Below the pieces are notes generated by a model. That model made no database searches. It saw nothing but the letters and a program-made list of their open reading frames with translations, and had not been told where the DNA came from. A program made the translations under genes and the position numbers. A stretch of DNA of 64,000 bases, taken from an uncultured Mobiluncus sp. GTDB lineage: Bacteria; Actinomycetota; Actinomycetes; Actinomycetales; Actinomycetaceae. The first letter of the stretch is position 1, and the number at the start of each line of letters is the position of its first letter. Below, piece after piece: positions 8,959 through 17,566 of this stretch. The stretch is from contig NZ_CAMUES010000003.1 in NCBI RefSeq assembly GCF_947087965.1, forward strand, positions 62,001-126,000, given 5' to 3'.

Positions 8959-8985
8959 CTGGCACTCTGGGAATAAGAGTGCTAA
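8959..8985 (+). promoter_or_regulatory. CIRCE operator (HrcA)
   Basis: CTGGCACTC-N9-GAGTGCTAA: the right arm matches the CIRCE consensus fully and the left arm in 7 of 9 positions, with the exact 9-bp spacer. It predicts HrcA repression of hsp20. Confidence 0.85.
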
Positions 8986-9082
8986 TCTGGTTGTTGTACT
9001 GAATGGAACCGGAAAAAACCGGGACCGCAGCTGAAAACTGAAAAACAACCCAAACTGCAAAACAACATGGAGGATACAAATC

Positions 9083-9505
9083 ATGGCTACTTATCGTGAC
9101 CCGTTTGCTGAAATTGATCGCATGTTCAACACCGCGATGCACTCACCGGCGACCCCGGCGATGCCCCTGGATCTGTACCGCGAGGGCGACAAGTTCATCG
9201 CTCGCGTGGACCTGCCTGGTGTGGACCCCGCGACTATTGACATCGATGTCGAGGATCGCACCCTGACTATCTCTGCCCAGCGCAAACCCACCGAGGGTGA
9301 GGATCTGCACTGGCTGAATCGCGAGCGTCCTGCCGGGACCTTTGCTCGCCAGCTGACCTTGGGATACGGCTTGGCAGTGGACCGGATTGCCGCCTCGTAT
9401 GAAGGTGGAGTCCTGACCGTGACTATTCCGGTCGCCGAAGAGAACAAGCCGCGCAAGATTCAAGTCGCGGTGGGCGGCGACGCCGACAAGGTCATCGAAA
9501 GCTAA
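9083..9505 (+). CDS. hsp20: Hsp20 / alpha-crystallin small heat-shock protein
   Basis: A 140-residue ATP-independent holdase chaperone. The alpha-crystallin domain spans about residues 30-130 (LPGVDPATIDIDVEDRTLTI near 48-67, then a GVLTVTIP motif near 112). GGAGGA lies 9 bp before the ATG. HAIR and CIRCE elements upstream predict heat induction. Transcribed alone; a strong hairpin follows. Confidence 0.92.
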   Translation: MATYRDPFAEIDRMFNTAMHSPATPAMPLDLYREGDKFIARVDLPGVDPATIDIDVEDRTLTISAQRKPTEGEDLHWLNRERPAGTFARQLTLGYGLAVDRIAASYEGGVLTVTIPVAEENKPRKIQVAVGGDADKVIES

Positions 9506-9566
9506 CGGCGGGGTGGACCGCACCACAAACCGGGAAACCCCGGCCCCGCCCTTGTGAAAAATAATT

Positions 9567-9595
9567 CTCCCCGGTCAAAGTGCTTGACCGGGGAG
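9567..9595. terminator. Bidirectional terminator between hsp20 and the hydrogenase cluster
   Basis: CTCCCCGGTCAA (9567-9578) pairs perfectly with 9584-9595 around a 5-nt loop. The A/T-rich flank on the left gives a U-run for the minus-strand genes. Confidence 0.85.
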
Positions 9596-9630
9596 AGTGT
9601 CGAATTTTTAGAAAGTCTCGCTACCGAAAA

Positions 9631-9990
9631 CTAGCCGACAGAAACCGAATCTTTCGTTTCAGCGGAGGTTTCCGGGGTGGTGACCGGGGCATCCAGCGGG
9701 GGACGCACGCCACGCGGATCCTTGACAATCAAGTAAACCGCCCAAATCATGCCGCCCAAGGCCACCACAAACAGGCCCAGGTACGTATCGTTGAGCATAT
9801 CGAGAGGCTCGGGGTTGAACACCTCTACACCGTCAGAGATATATTCAGAAATCAAGTCCACAATCCACATCAGGGAAGCTCCCCAGTACATCCAGCACAG
9901 CAGGTCTACCCGCATCTTGGATTGCGGAGCGTGGGAATACCACCACGCGGTCGAGGCAATGGCGGCAAATAGAGTAATCAATAGGGTCAT
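9631..9990 (-). CDS. Small membrane protein of the hydrogenase cluster (119 aa)
   Basis: Three likely membrane helices (residues ~2-18, ~29-47, ~70-90) and a hydrophilic, Thr/Glu-rich C-terminal tail. I do not recognise the family. It starts 10 bp after the next small membrane protein gene, in one minus-strand unit. Its place after hypC and the hydrogenase paralogue suggests a membrane partner of that system (inference). Confidence 0.65.
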   Translation of the reverse strand: MTLLITLFAAIASTAWWYSHAPQSKMRVDLLCWMYWGASLMWIVDLISEYISDGVEVFNPEPLDMLNDTYLGLFVVALGGMIWAVYLIVKDPRGVRPPLDAPVTTPETSAETKDSVSVG

Positions 9991-10000
9991 GTCCTACCCC

Positions 10001-10387
10001 TTACGCTTTCGGGTTCATCTCGGAGACGCCGCGGCGCTCGGTGGCGCGAATGACCGCGAGTCCGACTGCCCATACGACCGTCACCAGCACGGCCATTCCG
10101 ACTCCGACAGTACTCATCTCGAAGAGCATTTGCCGCGCATCTTCAGGGTTGGCGGCCGCCGTGAGGAAGGGGAAATACGGCACGACTTCGCCATGCCAGA
10201 AGTGTTCAAACATTAACAGCACAGCCCCGCCCCACAGCAGGTTCGTCAGCCAGTTCAATTTGCGAACCAACACTAGGGTGCGCGCGGACTTTTCCGAGGC
10301 TTCGCCGGTCTTGGCTTTATGAGCGAGATGCTTTTTCACAGCCGTCACCGCGACAGCTTCAGCGGTGGGAACCAGAAAACATGCCAT
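10001..10387 (-). CDS. Small membrane protein of the hydrogenase cluster (128 aa)
   Basis: Two or three membrane helices: MACFLVPTAEAVAVTAV at the start, a clear one near 46-62 and another near 95-113. A basic segment (KKHLAHKAKTG) follows the first. Family not recognised. It is upstream of, and nearly touching, the 119-residue membrane protein gene. A TAGAAT -10-like box lies about 45 bp upstream (10429-10434, minus strand), so the pair may have its own promoter. Confidence 0.65.
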   Translation of the reverse strand: MACFLVPTAEAVAVTAVKKHLAHKAKTGEASEKSARTLVLVRKLNWLTNLLWGGAVLLMFEHFWHGEVVPYFPFLTAAANPEDARQMLFEMSTVGVGMAVLVTVVWAVGLAVIRATERRGVSEMNPKA

Positions 10388-10538
10388 TATGAATCCTTAC
10401 TTGAGTGCGGGTAAAACCTAGCATTTATTCTACACAGGTGCGCCTAAGTTTGATAAAAATCGACACTCTCGTGATATGCTACGCTAATCCTGATTTCACC
10501 ACGGCCGGCGCCCTGGACTGCGCCAAAACGGTGAAACG

Positions 10539-10766
10539 CTAGGAAATCATGCCGAGTTCCCGCCAGGTATCCAGAGATTCCTGAGCTTCCTCAGCGGTCA
10601 GCAGGTTCATCGCGAACCCGTTTTGAATCAGGACATAATCGCCCACCCGCGCTTCGGGAACGTAGGCCATGCAGGCATCTTGCACTTGACCAGCCACGTC
10701 GATGCGTCCCATCGGCATCACGCCGGGGGTAATCGACAAAATCTGGCAGGGCACTCCTACGCACAT
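10539..10766 (-). CDS. hypC: Hydrogenase maturation chaperone HypC (second copy)
   Basis: A 75-residue HypC/HupF protein starting MCVGVP. The Cys after Met is the essential residue that carries the Fe(CN)2CO unit between HypD and the large subunit. The C-terminal helix ESLDTWREL is typical. AAAGGA precedes the ATG. It follows the large-subunit-like gene at 10828-12081, whereas the other hypC (22415) sits with hypD, so each copy may serve a different large subunit (inference). Confidence 0.9.
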   Translation of the reverse strand: MCVGVPCQILSITPGVMPMGRIDVAGQVQDACMAYVPEARVGDYVLIQNGFAMNLLTAEEAQESLDTWRELGMIS

Positions 10767-10827
10767 GACGGGTCCTTTCCACCGGGGGACGCGAATCGTT
10801 GACCGAAACGCTCCCGCTCCCCCTATT

Positions 10828-12081
10828 CTAGACGTTTTCGACTTTCAGTCCCATCTGGCCGGCAGGGGCGGAACTGATGGGCAGGCAGGGGTCGGCTTCG
10901 CGAATGGATTGTTCCCAAGCGCCGGCCTGTTGTGCCTGGTCCAGGGCACTAGCCTGGGTCAGCAGTTGTGCCAGCCAAGGTTCGTTTTGGGCGGTGGGCG
11001 TGAGGATCCGTGCCGCTTGAATCGTGCCGTCGGCTCCGATGGTATAGGTGTGGGCGAGGATGCCGCGCGGCCCGTCTACCAGTCCGGTCCCGCTGCCGGG
11101 AGTGAACTGCACGGTGGCCGGGTCCACGAGCTCTCCCATGTTGCTGCCCTCCACGAGTTCAGTGAGCTGCTCGGTCAGGGTTTCGGTGCGTTCCAAGACA
11201 TGCAAAGTCATGATGGCACGAGCCCCGGCGGCGTCGCGTGCACCAGCCAGCCACCGCTCTTGTGCTGCCGCCGCCCGCGAGGTGGGCAAAGTACCAATAG
11301 AAAGCTGGGCGACCGGCCCGACCCGGTAGCGTCCGTTTTCAGGTCCGTCAGCCCGCAAGTATGGCCGGGGAGCAGGTGAACCGGGAATTTCCTCCGTGAC
11401 CCGTTCATTCCACTGGGAAAAATCAAACTCGTCTATCGTGCTGGTATCCCGCACCACTCTGACCTTGGTTCCGAACACGTCCGGGGCGCCGTTTTCATCG
11501 ATGAGCGCCACGTCCGCTCCGTCGAAGTCGCCGGTCCCGACCGGTTCCAGGTGGGGCGCTAACGCCGAATCGCAGAGATGCTCGGCGGTGTCTCGCGCCG
11601 CGGCCAGGTTTGCGGACAGGTCGCACAAGGCCGGGGCAGTCGGCCACACGCTGACCCCGCCGGGTACTGCCGTAGCCGGAAAATGACCCGGCGAACCGGC
11701 CGCGACCAGCATCTTTTTCGACACCCGTTTCAGCGTCACCCCGGCGTCACGGTCCTGCATCAAAAACCGCAACGAATGGGCTTCCACAATCGAACCGTAG
11801 TGCAGCAGTCGGCGGGTGAGCTGCGCCGCGGGAACAATCGGGGGTAAACCGCTCAACGCATCTAGCGCCCGGGTCCCGGCCAAGTGATGCGCGACCGGGC
11901 AAATTCCGCACAGGTGCTCGGTCATTGTCAGGGCTTCGAGCGCGGTTTTGCCTTCCAACATGGCATCAACCCGCGGCAAGCCCTGCAGGTCAAAGCGGGC
12001 GTGCGGGCGGCCGGAAGAATCGTGGGTGACGACGATGCGTCCCTCCATCGGGTCGATGATTTCGTCAAGATTGATTTTCAT
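10828..12081 (-). CDS. [NiFe]-hydrogenase large-subunit-like protein with incomplete metal site
   Basis: A 417-residue member of the [NiFe]-hydrogenase large-subunit family. The N-terminal L1 motif is present (EHLCGICPVAH, residues ~56-66). The C-terminal L2 motif, normally DPCxxCxxH, reads DPCLPISSA: the second cysteine and the histidine are replaced, although the following AGQMGLKV matches group 3-type tails. Only three of the four Ni/Fe cysteines remain, so a normal active site is unlikely. AGGAG precedes the ATG. It lies between hypA and hypC copies, so it may be a maturation partner, regulator or structural paralogue. Confidence 0.78.
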   Translation of the reverse strand: MKINLDEIIDPMEGRIVVTHDSSGRPHARFDLQGLPRVDAMLEGKTALEALTMTEHLCGICPVAHHLAGTRALDALSGLPPIVPAAQLTRRLLHYGSIVEAHSLRFLMQDRDAGVTLKRVSKKMLVAAGSPGHFPATAVPGGVSVWPTAPALCDLSANLAAARDTAEHLCDSALAPHLEPVGTGDFDGADVALIDENGAPDVFGTKVRVVRDTSTIDEFDFSQWNERVTEEIPGSPAPRPYLRADGPENGRYRVGPVAQLSIGTLPTSRAAAAQERWLAGARDAAGARAIMTLHVLERTETLTEQLTELVEGSNMGELVDPATVQFTPGSGTGLVDGPRGILAHTYTIGADGTIQAARILTPTAQNEPWLAQLLTQASALDQAQQAGAWEQSIREADPCLPISSAPAGQMGLKVENV

Positions 12082-12104
12082 GATTCTCCTGAGACAATTG
12101 ATTT

Positions 12105-12491
12105 ATGCATGAACTTGGGCTGTTAACTTCGGTGGTGGCGGCGGTCGAAAATGCGGCCGCTCAGGCTGATTCCCAGGTTACCCGAGTTGAAAAGGTCGCG
12201 CTCGAGGTTGGCACCATGTCCGGGGCGATTCCCGAAGCGCTCTACGGTTCCTGGCCCATCGCCCGGCAGGACAGTATCTGCGCCGAAGCAGAGCTGGAAG
12301 TCACCAGCATTCCCGCCAGCGTGTACTGTCCGCGTTGTGCCCGGGATGTGCCCATCGATGAGTTTTTTGCCCTGGCTTGCCCGGAATGCGGGATGCCCAC
12401 CGGTAACCTGACTCACGGGCGTGAGTTCAAAATCGCCTGGGTGCAGTGGGACACCGCGCTGGCGGACGCCAACAGCGCCGTGGATTCCTAG
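12105..12491 (+). CDS. hypA: HypA-like nickel metallochaperone (second copy)
   Basis: A 128-residue protein with the HypA signature MHE at the N-terminus (His2 binds nickel) and a zinc site CPRC...CPEC near 71-97. It has a longer C-terminal tail than the HypA at 18357. It is divergent from the large-subunit-like gene, 23 bp apart, and has no strong Shine-Dalgarno sequence. It probably delivers nickel with HypB. Confidence 0.85.
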   Translation: MHELGLLTSVVAAVENAAAQADSQVTRVEKVALEVGTMSGAIPEALYGSWPIARQDSICAEAELEVTSIPASVYCPRCARDVPIDEFFALACPECGMPTGNLTHGREFKIAWVQWDTALADANSAVDS

Positions 12492-12505
12492 TCCGCGCGG
12501 GGTTT

Positions 12506-13144
12506 TCAGCTGAGCCAGGAATCGAGGACTTCCGCCGCGAGTCCGACCGCGCTGGGGATACCGCCCCGGGCACTCTCGGTCAGACCCAGGCGCAAATCCA
12601 CGTTTTCACTGACCACCCCGACGACTTCGAGAACGCGAGGTTCCTTGCCGGTCAGGCGGGCCGAAGTCAAAATATCGAGCAAACCGACCTGGTGAGGCGA
12701 CATTTTCATGGAAAGCAGGCGCGGCACGTGATCCCCACTCAGGTGCAGGGCTTGCCCGGGGGTGCGCCCGTTGCCGGGAGCCACCGAATCCAGAATCAAC
12801 AACTGTTCAGATTCCTGCACCACCGGCACCAGCTCCATGCCGCCGGTACCGCCCTCCAGCAGAGCCAACTCACCGGCCTTTTGCGCAGCCTGCCAGGCGG
12901 GACGGGTCGGCAGGAGCTGCTGGAGGCCAGCTAAAATCTGGAGGCCGATACCGTCGTCGCCCATAATCGGGTTGCCCACCGCCAGGACGGTAAAACGCGC
13001 CCCGGCCCAGCCGGTGGCATCGACGTCGGAAATATCCGGCAACGGAACCTGACCATCGAGCGGGTCCGGGGCGTCTGGTGAATGGGGAACCGCGACGGAA
13101 AGAGCCGCCGCTGTGTGTGCGGCAGGCTTGGCACCTTGAGCCAT
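12506..13144 (-). CDS. hyaD: Hydrogenase maturation endopeptidase (HyaD/HupD family)
   Basis: A 212-residue protease that removes the C-terminal tail of the large subunit after nickel insertion. Visible motifs are AVGNPIMGDDGIG (nickel-sensing acidic residue), LLILDSV and MSPHQVGLLDIL (the conserved His). An N-terminal extension of about 48 residues is unusual. ATG at 13144 has GAAAGG upstream. It is the last gene of the small-large-cytochrome-protease operon. Confidence 0.88.
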   Translation of the reverse strand: MAQGAKPAAHTAAALSVAVPHSPDAPDPLDGQVPLPDISDVDATGWAGARFTVLAVGNPIMGDDGIGLQILAGLQQLLPTRPAWQAAQKAGELALLEGGTGGMELVPVVQESEQLLILDSVAPGNGRTPGQALHLSGDHVPRLLSMKMSPHQVGLLDILTSARLTGKEPRVLEVVGVVSENVDLRLGLTESARGGIPSAVGLAAEVLDSWLS

Positions 13145-13154
13145 CAAAACCTTT

Positions 13155-14489
13155 CTACAGTTCGGGGGCGTCAACCGGCTTAGACGTGCGACGCATCCAC
13201 ACACCGCCGGAAATCATGGCCGAGATACCGCCGTGACGTTCTAGGGAATCTGCCCGGAAAGCCAGGTAGATATGCGCAATCACGAACGCCCAGAATATGA
13301 ACATAATTGCGGCGTGAATCAACCGCATTAGTTGAATGCCTATCCAGTCATTCGGGAGAGCCATTAATTGCCAGAATAGGTTCTCATTACGGTGCGGCAA
13401 AGCGTAAAGTGCTAGGCCAATGACCATCTGGAAAGCCCCCAGCACGTAAATGGACGTGTAGGTGAGCTGCTGCAGCGGGTTGTGCGCCACGTACAGCGGG
13501 CTTTCCTTGCGCAGGAACAGGTAGAACCCCAACGTTTCGCCCAGATGTTTCCAATCTTGCTTTTTCTTTAACGGCCAGAACGTTTCCCAGCGCATATAGC
13601 GGTCCTTGGAAACGAAAGCGATAAAGACCCGGACCACGCCGACTGCCATCCAGGTGAACGCACAGGTGAAGTGGATAAACCGCATAATCCCCATCAGGTA
13701 TCCGATTTCGACACCACGGAAGAACGTGTCGCCAAAGAACGGATCCATGATGTAGTACCCGGTGATGGACAGCATCACAATCAACAGTACGTTCAGCCAG
13801 TGCAGGAAACGCAGGCTTGCGGACCACACGCTCAAGCGGACCCAGTCCTCCGTGGTGGGGGTCAGGTCGCCGCCCTGCAAACCGGTGCCGACCGGACGGA
13901 CGTTGACGAAACCCTCCATCTGGAATGGAGTTAGCTCACCGTTTTCATCCACGGTAGCGGAGGCGACCCCCAGGCAGCGGTAGCCGCGCGAGCCTGCCAT
14001 CTGGGCATTCTTGCGCAACAGGGTGCGCTGAGCGCGCTTGGGCTGAGCCACGTTCATGACGGATTCCAAGTCGCCGCGCACGATTACGGTCTGTTTGGAT
14101 TCCCCCGTCTTGGTACGTTTCATGTCAGAGATACGCGCCAGGGAATAGCGGCGTTCGTGCGGAGGATCGAAGTCTGCAGCGGGAATGTCAACATTCGGGG
14201 CGCCGTGGCGGAATCGATAACGTAGGGACTCCTTAAGGGCGACATCAACCGGGTCAGTACTGCCCTCGGGGGACACCGCAGCCATTGCCAAGAGACGGCG
14301 CATCGATAGGTCAGAGCAGCTGAAGCCGCCGCCAACTTCGATACCGTTCGCCTGGTTGCTGTCCGCCGCAAAGAACTGAATCTGGTTTTGTCCCTGCGGG
14401 GACGCGCTGGGAGCCGGGCTGGCCTGCACGGTTCCCGTGGCCGTGCCGCCGGTCAGCGTATCCGGGGCAGGAGTGCTCTCGGTACTCAT
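13155..14489 (-). CDS. hyaC: Hydrogenase cytochrome b subunit with N-terminal P-type-ATPase-like domain
   Basis: A 444-residue protein. The C-terminal ~230 residues form the four-helix di-haem cytochrome b of group 1 hydrogenases, passing electrons from the small subunit to quinone; candidate haem histidines are H230, H273, H392 and H406. The first ~200 residues are not part of HyaC. They resemble a P-type ATPase nucleotide-binding domain: LAMAAVSPEGSTDPVDVAL, FDPPHERRYSL, then VIVRGDLESVMNVA (compare KGAPExIL), then GYRCLGVA (GxRxLAVA) and a G(F)VNVRP end. The DKTGT aspartate motif is not intact. The ATG overlaps the large-subunit stop (ATGA). Confidence 0.85.
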   Translation of the reverse strand: MSTESTPAPDTLTGGTATGTVQASPAPSASPQGQNQIQFFAADSNQANGIEVGGGFSCSDLSMRRLLAMAAVSPEGSTDPVDVALKESLRYRFRHGAPNVDIPAADFDPPHERRYSLARISDMKRTKTGESKQTVIVRGDLESVMNVAQPKRAQRTLLRKNAQMAGSRGYRCLGVASATVDENGELTPFQMEGFVNVRPVGTGLQGGDLTPTTEDWVRLSVWSASLRFLHWLNVLLIVMLSITGYYIMDPFFGDTFFRGVEIGYLMGIMRFIHFTCAFTWMAVGVVRVFIAFVSKDRYMRWETFWPLKKKQDWKHLGETLGFYLFLRKESPLYVAHNPLQQLTYTSIYVLGAFQMVIGLALYALPHRNENLFWQLMALPNDWIGIQLMRLIHAAIMFIFWAFVIAHIYLAFRADSLERHGGISAMISGGVWMRRTSKPVDAPEL

Positions 14490-16228
14490 GAGGTCACCGC
14501 CTCGCCAATCAGTTTTCCGTCCGGATCGAGGATGTGCACCCCGCAGGACATGCATGGATCATAAGAGTGGATGGTGCGCATCGGTTCCAGCGGGGCCTTC
14601 GGGTCCACCAGCGGGTGAGTGCCGGTACCCATTAAGGATTCTTCATAAGGGCCGGTCACGCCGTTAGCGTCACGTCCCCCGGCCAGCCAAGTGGTAGGCA
14701 CGACCGCCTGATACCGCTCGACCTTGCCGTCCTTAATGGAGACCCAGTGGGATAGGTCGCCACGGGCGACCTCAACGAATGCATAGCCCTCGCACTGCGC
14801 CGGCCAGCTGGATGGCTCCCACTTGCTGGCATCGAAAACGTCAATCCGGCCTTCCTTAATGTTGTCAACCAGGGCGTTGTAGTCCTCCAACAGCAGCTGG
14901 GCGGAAACCGTGGCTTCCGCGGCGCGGGCAAAAGTGCGCCCCATCGTGGAGTTGAGCTGTGCCGGGGTAATCCCCAGGGTTTCGATTGCCCCATCAACTA
15001 GCTTTTTGACCGGTTCATAGCCCTGAGCGTAGGCCAGAATCATGCGTGCCACCGGTCCGACCTGCATCGGTTTGCCATCATAGCGCGGTGCTTTCGACCA
15101 AGTGTACTTTTCGTTGTCGCTCAGCCATTCAAAAGGCGGCTCGGGGCCGGTGTATTTGACGGTGGTTTCGCCCTTGTCTGGGGTCAAACCTTTATCGTCC
15201 CCCACCGAGTACTCGTACCAAGCCGAGCTGACGAACTCTTCAATCTTGTGCGGGTCGAAGGGGAGAACCTTGCTGATGTCTCCGCCCATGATGACCCCCG
15301 GCTTAATGGCTGTGTGTACAGAGGAGATACGGGACTTATTGGGATCACCAGCAAAAATGGACCCGGCCAAACCTACCGCGAGGTAATTCGGGTGGGTTGC
15401 GCCAATATCGAAGTAGTCCTTGTAAACTCCGGCTATCGCCAAAACATCGGGGTAGTAGCAGTCATTGACAAACTCGATGATTTCGTCAATCCAAGTCTTG
15501 ATTTGATCCATCTGGACTTGGTTGATGGATTCTGACGAGTTCGGGTCAATAGAGCAAGCCATGCCGCCGACCAGGAAGTTCGGGTGGGGGTTCTTGCCGC
15601 CGAACACCGTGTTGATGCGAATCATGGAACGCTGGAATTCCAAAGCATCCAGGTAGTGGGCGACGCACATCAGGTCAGCTTCGGGAGGCAGGCGGTAGTC
15701 GGGGTGATCCCAGTATCCGCCGGTGAAAATCGACAGCTGGCCGGATTCGAGAACTTGCTGAACCGTGTCCCGAACTTCTGTGAAACGCTTCAGGTTGTTG
15801 CCGCGCCACTTGGAACCGATGGAATGCGCGAACTCCAGAGTTTTCTGGGGGTCGGCCTTTGCGGCGTTCACCACGTTGACGAAGTCCAGGGCGTGCAGGT
15901 GATAGAAGTGAATGACGTGGTCTTGAATCTCTTGCGAACCAAGGACCAGGGAACGAATCAACCGCGCATTCTCCGGCGGGTTGGAGCCAATCGCATTCTC
16001 TACCGCGGTAATGGAAGCGATGGCGTGTACCGAGGTGCAAACCCCGCAAATCCGCTGGACGAAGGCCCACACATCGCGGGGATCGCGATTTTGAACGATG
16101 GTTTCGATACCACGGAACTGGGTACTGACGCTCCAGGCTTTTTTGATTTGTTTCCCTTCGGTTTCCATCTCGATGCGCAGGTGACCCTCAATACGGGTCA
16201 AAGGATCAATGAGAACTTTCTCTGTCAT
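14486..16228 (-). CDS. hyaB: [NiFe]-hydrogenase large subunit (group 1, H2 uptake)
   Basis: A 580-residue catalytic subunit that binds the NiFe(CN)2CO centre. L1 is RICGVCTSVHAIA (residues ~60-72) and L2 is DPCMSCGVH near the C-terminus, followed by the 15-residue tail ILDPDGKLIGEAVTS that HyaD should remove. All four ligand cysteines are present. TAATG couples it to the small-subunit stop and ATGA to the cytochrome gene, so the three are translationally linked. Acts on the outer face of the membrane, carried by the Tat signal of its partner. Confidence 0.95.
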   Translation of the reverse strand: MTEKVLIDPLTRIEGHLRIEMETEGKQIKKAWSVSTQFRGIETIVQNRDPRDVWAFVQRICGVCTSVHAIASITAVENAIGSNPPENARLIRSLVLGSQEIQDHVIHFYHLHALDFVNVVNAAKADPQKTLEFAHSIGSKWRGNNLKRFTEVRDTVQQVLESGQLSIFTGGYWDHPDYRLPPEADLMCVAHYLDALEFQRSMIRINTVFGGKNPHPNFLVGGMACSIDPNSSESINQVQMDQIKTWIDEIIEFVNDCYYPDVLAIAGVYKDYFDIGATHPNYLAVGLAGSIFAGDPNKSRISSVHTAIKPGVIMGGDISKVLPFDPHKIEEFVSSAWYEYSVGDDKGLTPDKGETTVKYTGPEPPFEWLSDNEKYTWSKAPRYDGKPMQVGPVARMILAYAQGYEPVKKLVDGAIETLGITPAQLNSTMGRTFARAAEATVSAQLLLEDYNALVDNIKEGRIDVFDASKWEPSSWPAQCEGYAFVEVARGDLSHWVSIKDGKVERYQAVVPTTWLAGGRDANGVTGPYEESLMGTGTHPLVDPKAPLEPMRTIHSYDPCMSCGVHILDPDGKLIGEAVTS

Positions 16229-17439
16229 TACTTAGCCTCGCTGTTCTGTTCAGTAGCTGCCTCTGTTGACGACGAGCTGGGGGAATCGGTGGGGGTATCG
16301 CCGAACGCGGCCATCGGGGAGTTCTTGGTGGCTTTGCGGTCGGCGGCAGCACGAGCGGCGGTCACACCGGCGTGAACCGCCACACCCGCGGCGACGACAC
16401 CGGTCAGACCCAGGCCAATCTTTTCTGCGGTGGCTTCCACCCCAAAACCAGGAACTGTAGGTAGTTTCTGGTAGAAAGGCGTGAAACGATCATAGAAATC
16501 ACGTTCCGTGCAACCGATACAGGGGTGACCGGCGCCGATAGGCCAACCGGCCTTGAGGTTCCACTGCAAAATCGGGCAGGGGCTGAAAGTGGAAGGTCCT
16601 TTACAACCCACGTCGTAGAGACACCAGCCTTCGCGGGCTCCGGCATCATCGAAGCTGCGCACGTATTGGCCGGCGTCGAAGTGCGCGCGGCGCGGACACG
16701 AGTCGTGGATACGCTGGCCGTAAGCGAACAGCGGGCGACCCTCGGAGTCGAGTTCGGGGGCTTTGCCATGAGTCAGAATGTAAGCCAGGGAGGCGGTGAT
16801 GACTTCCCCAATCGGAGGGCAGCCGGATACGTTGATGACCTGCTTGTCCCTGATGATTTCGTCCACTCCGACCGCGCCGGTGGGATTGGGTTTGGCAGCC
16901 TGCACCGAGCCAAAGACCGCGCAGGCCCCGACTGCCAGAATCATGGTGGCGTTTTCAGCGGATTCCCGCAGTATCTGTTCTGTGGACTTACCGCCGATGG
17001 TGCAATAGATGCCACCGTCCTTGAGCGGAATGGAACCGTTGACGACCAGGATGTGTTCCTTCGCGTTCGTGTCGGCCAAGGCCTTTTCGGCGGCTTCTCC
17101 GGAAGCGGCCATTACGAGTTCGTTGTAGTTGACGGACAGCAGATTTAGGACGACTTCTTCCACCGTGGTGCCGCCGGAGCGCAGCGTAGATTCCATGCAA
17201 CCGGTGCATTCCTGAAGCTGGAGCCAGACCACGTTCGGTTTCGTAATAGCTCCCAGCTTGTCGGCCAGTTCTTCGCCAGCAGTCCGTGCCGCAGAGGCGT
17301 GCGCTAGCTCGGGAGTCCCTACCGCGAAGATAGCCGCCAAACCGGCACAGAACTTGACAAAGTCACGTCGGCTCACGCCAGCACTAGCAAGGTTTTCTGC
17401 GAGCGTACCCGCCCGCCAAGGTTTAATCTCATAGCTCAT
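16228..17439 (-). CDS. hyaA: [NiFe]-hydrogenase small subunit with Tat signal
   Basis: A 403-residue Fe-S electron-transfer subunit. The Tat motif SRRDFVKFCAG is near residues 23-33. The proximal-cluster cysteines begin at ECTGCMES. Further Cys sites include GACAVFG, GCPP, DSCPR, GWCLYDVGCKG, SPCP and HPCIGCTERDFYDRF. A C-terminal hydrophobic anchor (GLTGVVAAGVAV) and a polar Ser/Thr tail follow. I chose ATG at 17439 (GAGGG upstream); an ATG at 17481 would lengthen the N-region by 14 residues. Confidence 0.93.
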   Translation of the reverse strand: MSYEIKPWRAGTLAENLASAGVSRRDFVKFCAGLAAIFAVGTPELAHASAARTAGEELADKLGAITKPNVVWLQLQECTGCMESTLRSGGTTVEEVVLNLLSVNYNELVMAASGEAAEKALADTNAKEHILVVNGSIPLKDGGIYCTIGGKSTEQILRESAENATMILAVGACAVFGSVQAAKPNPTGAVGVDEIIRDKQVINVSGCPPIGEVITASLAYILTHGKAPELDSEGRPLFAYGQRIHDSCPRRAHFDAGQYVRSFDDAGAREGWCLYDVGCKGPSTFSPCPILQWNLKAGWPIGAGHPCIGCTERDFYDRFTPFYQKLPTVPGFGVEATAEKIGLGLTGVVAAGVAVHAGVTAARAAADRKATKNSPMAAFGDTPTDSPSSSSTEAATEQNSEAK

Positions 17440-17566
17440 ATGCGGTCCCTCAGTAGTATCGAAATGGACAACAACGTCCATGCTATTATCCTACCTCGTT
17501 TTCGCAGTTGAGCCTAAAAACCGGGAAAAAAGTGCGACGCCTTTTCGCAAAGCTCAGATGACTTAT

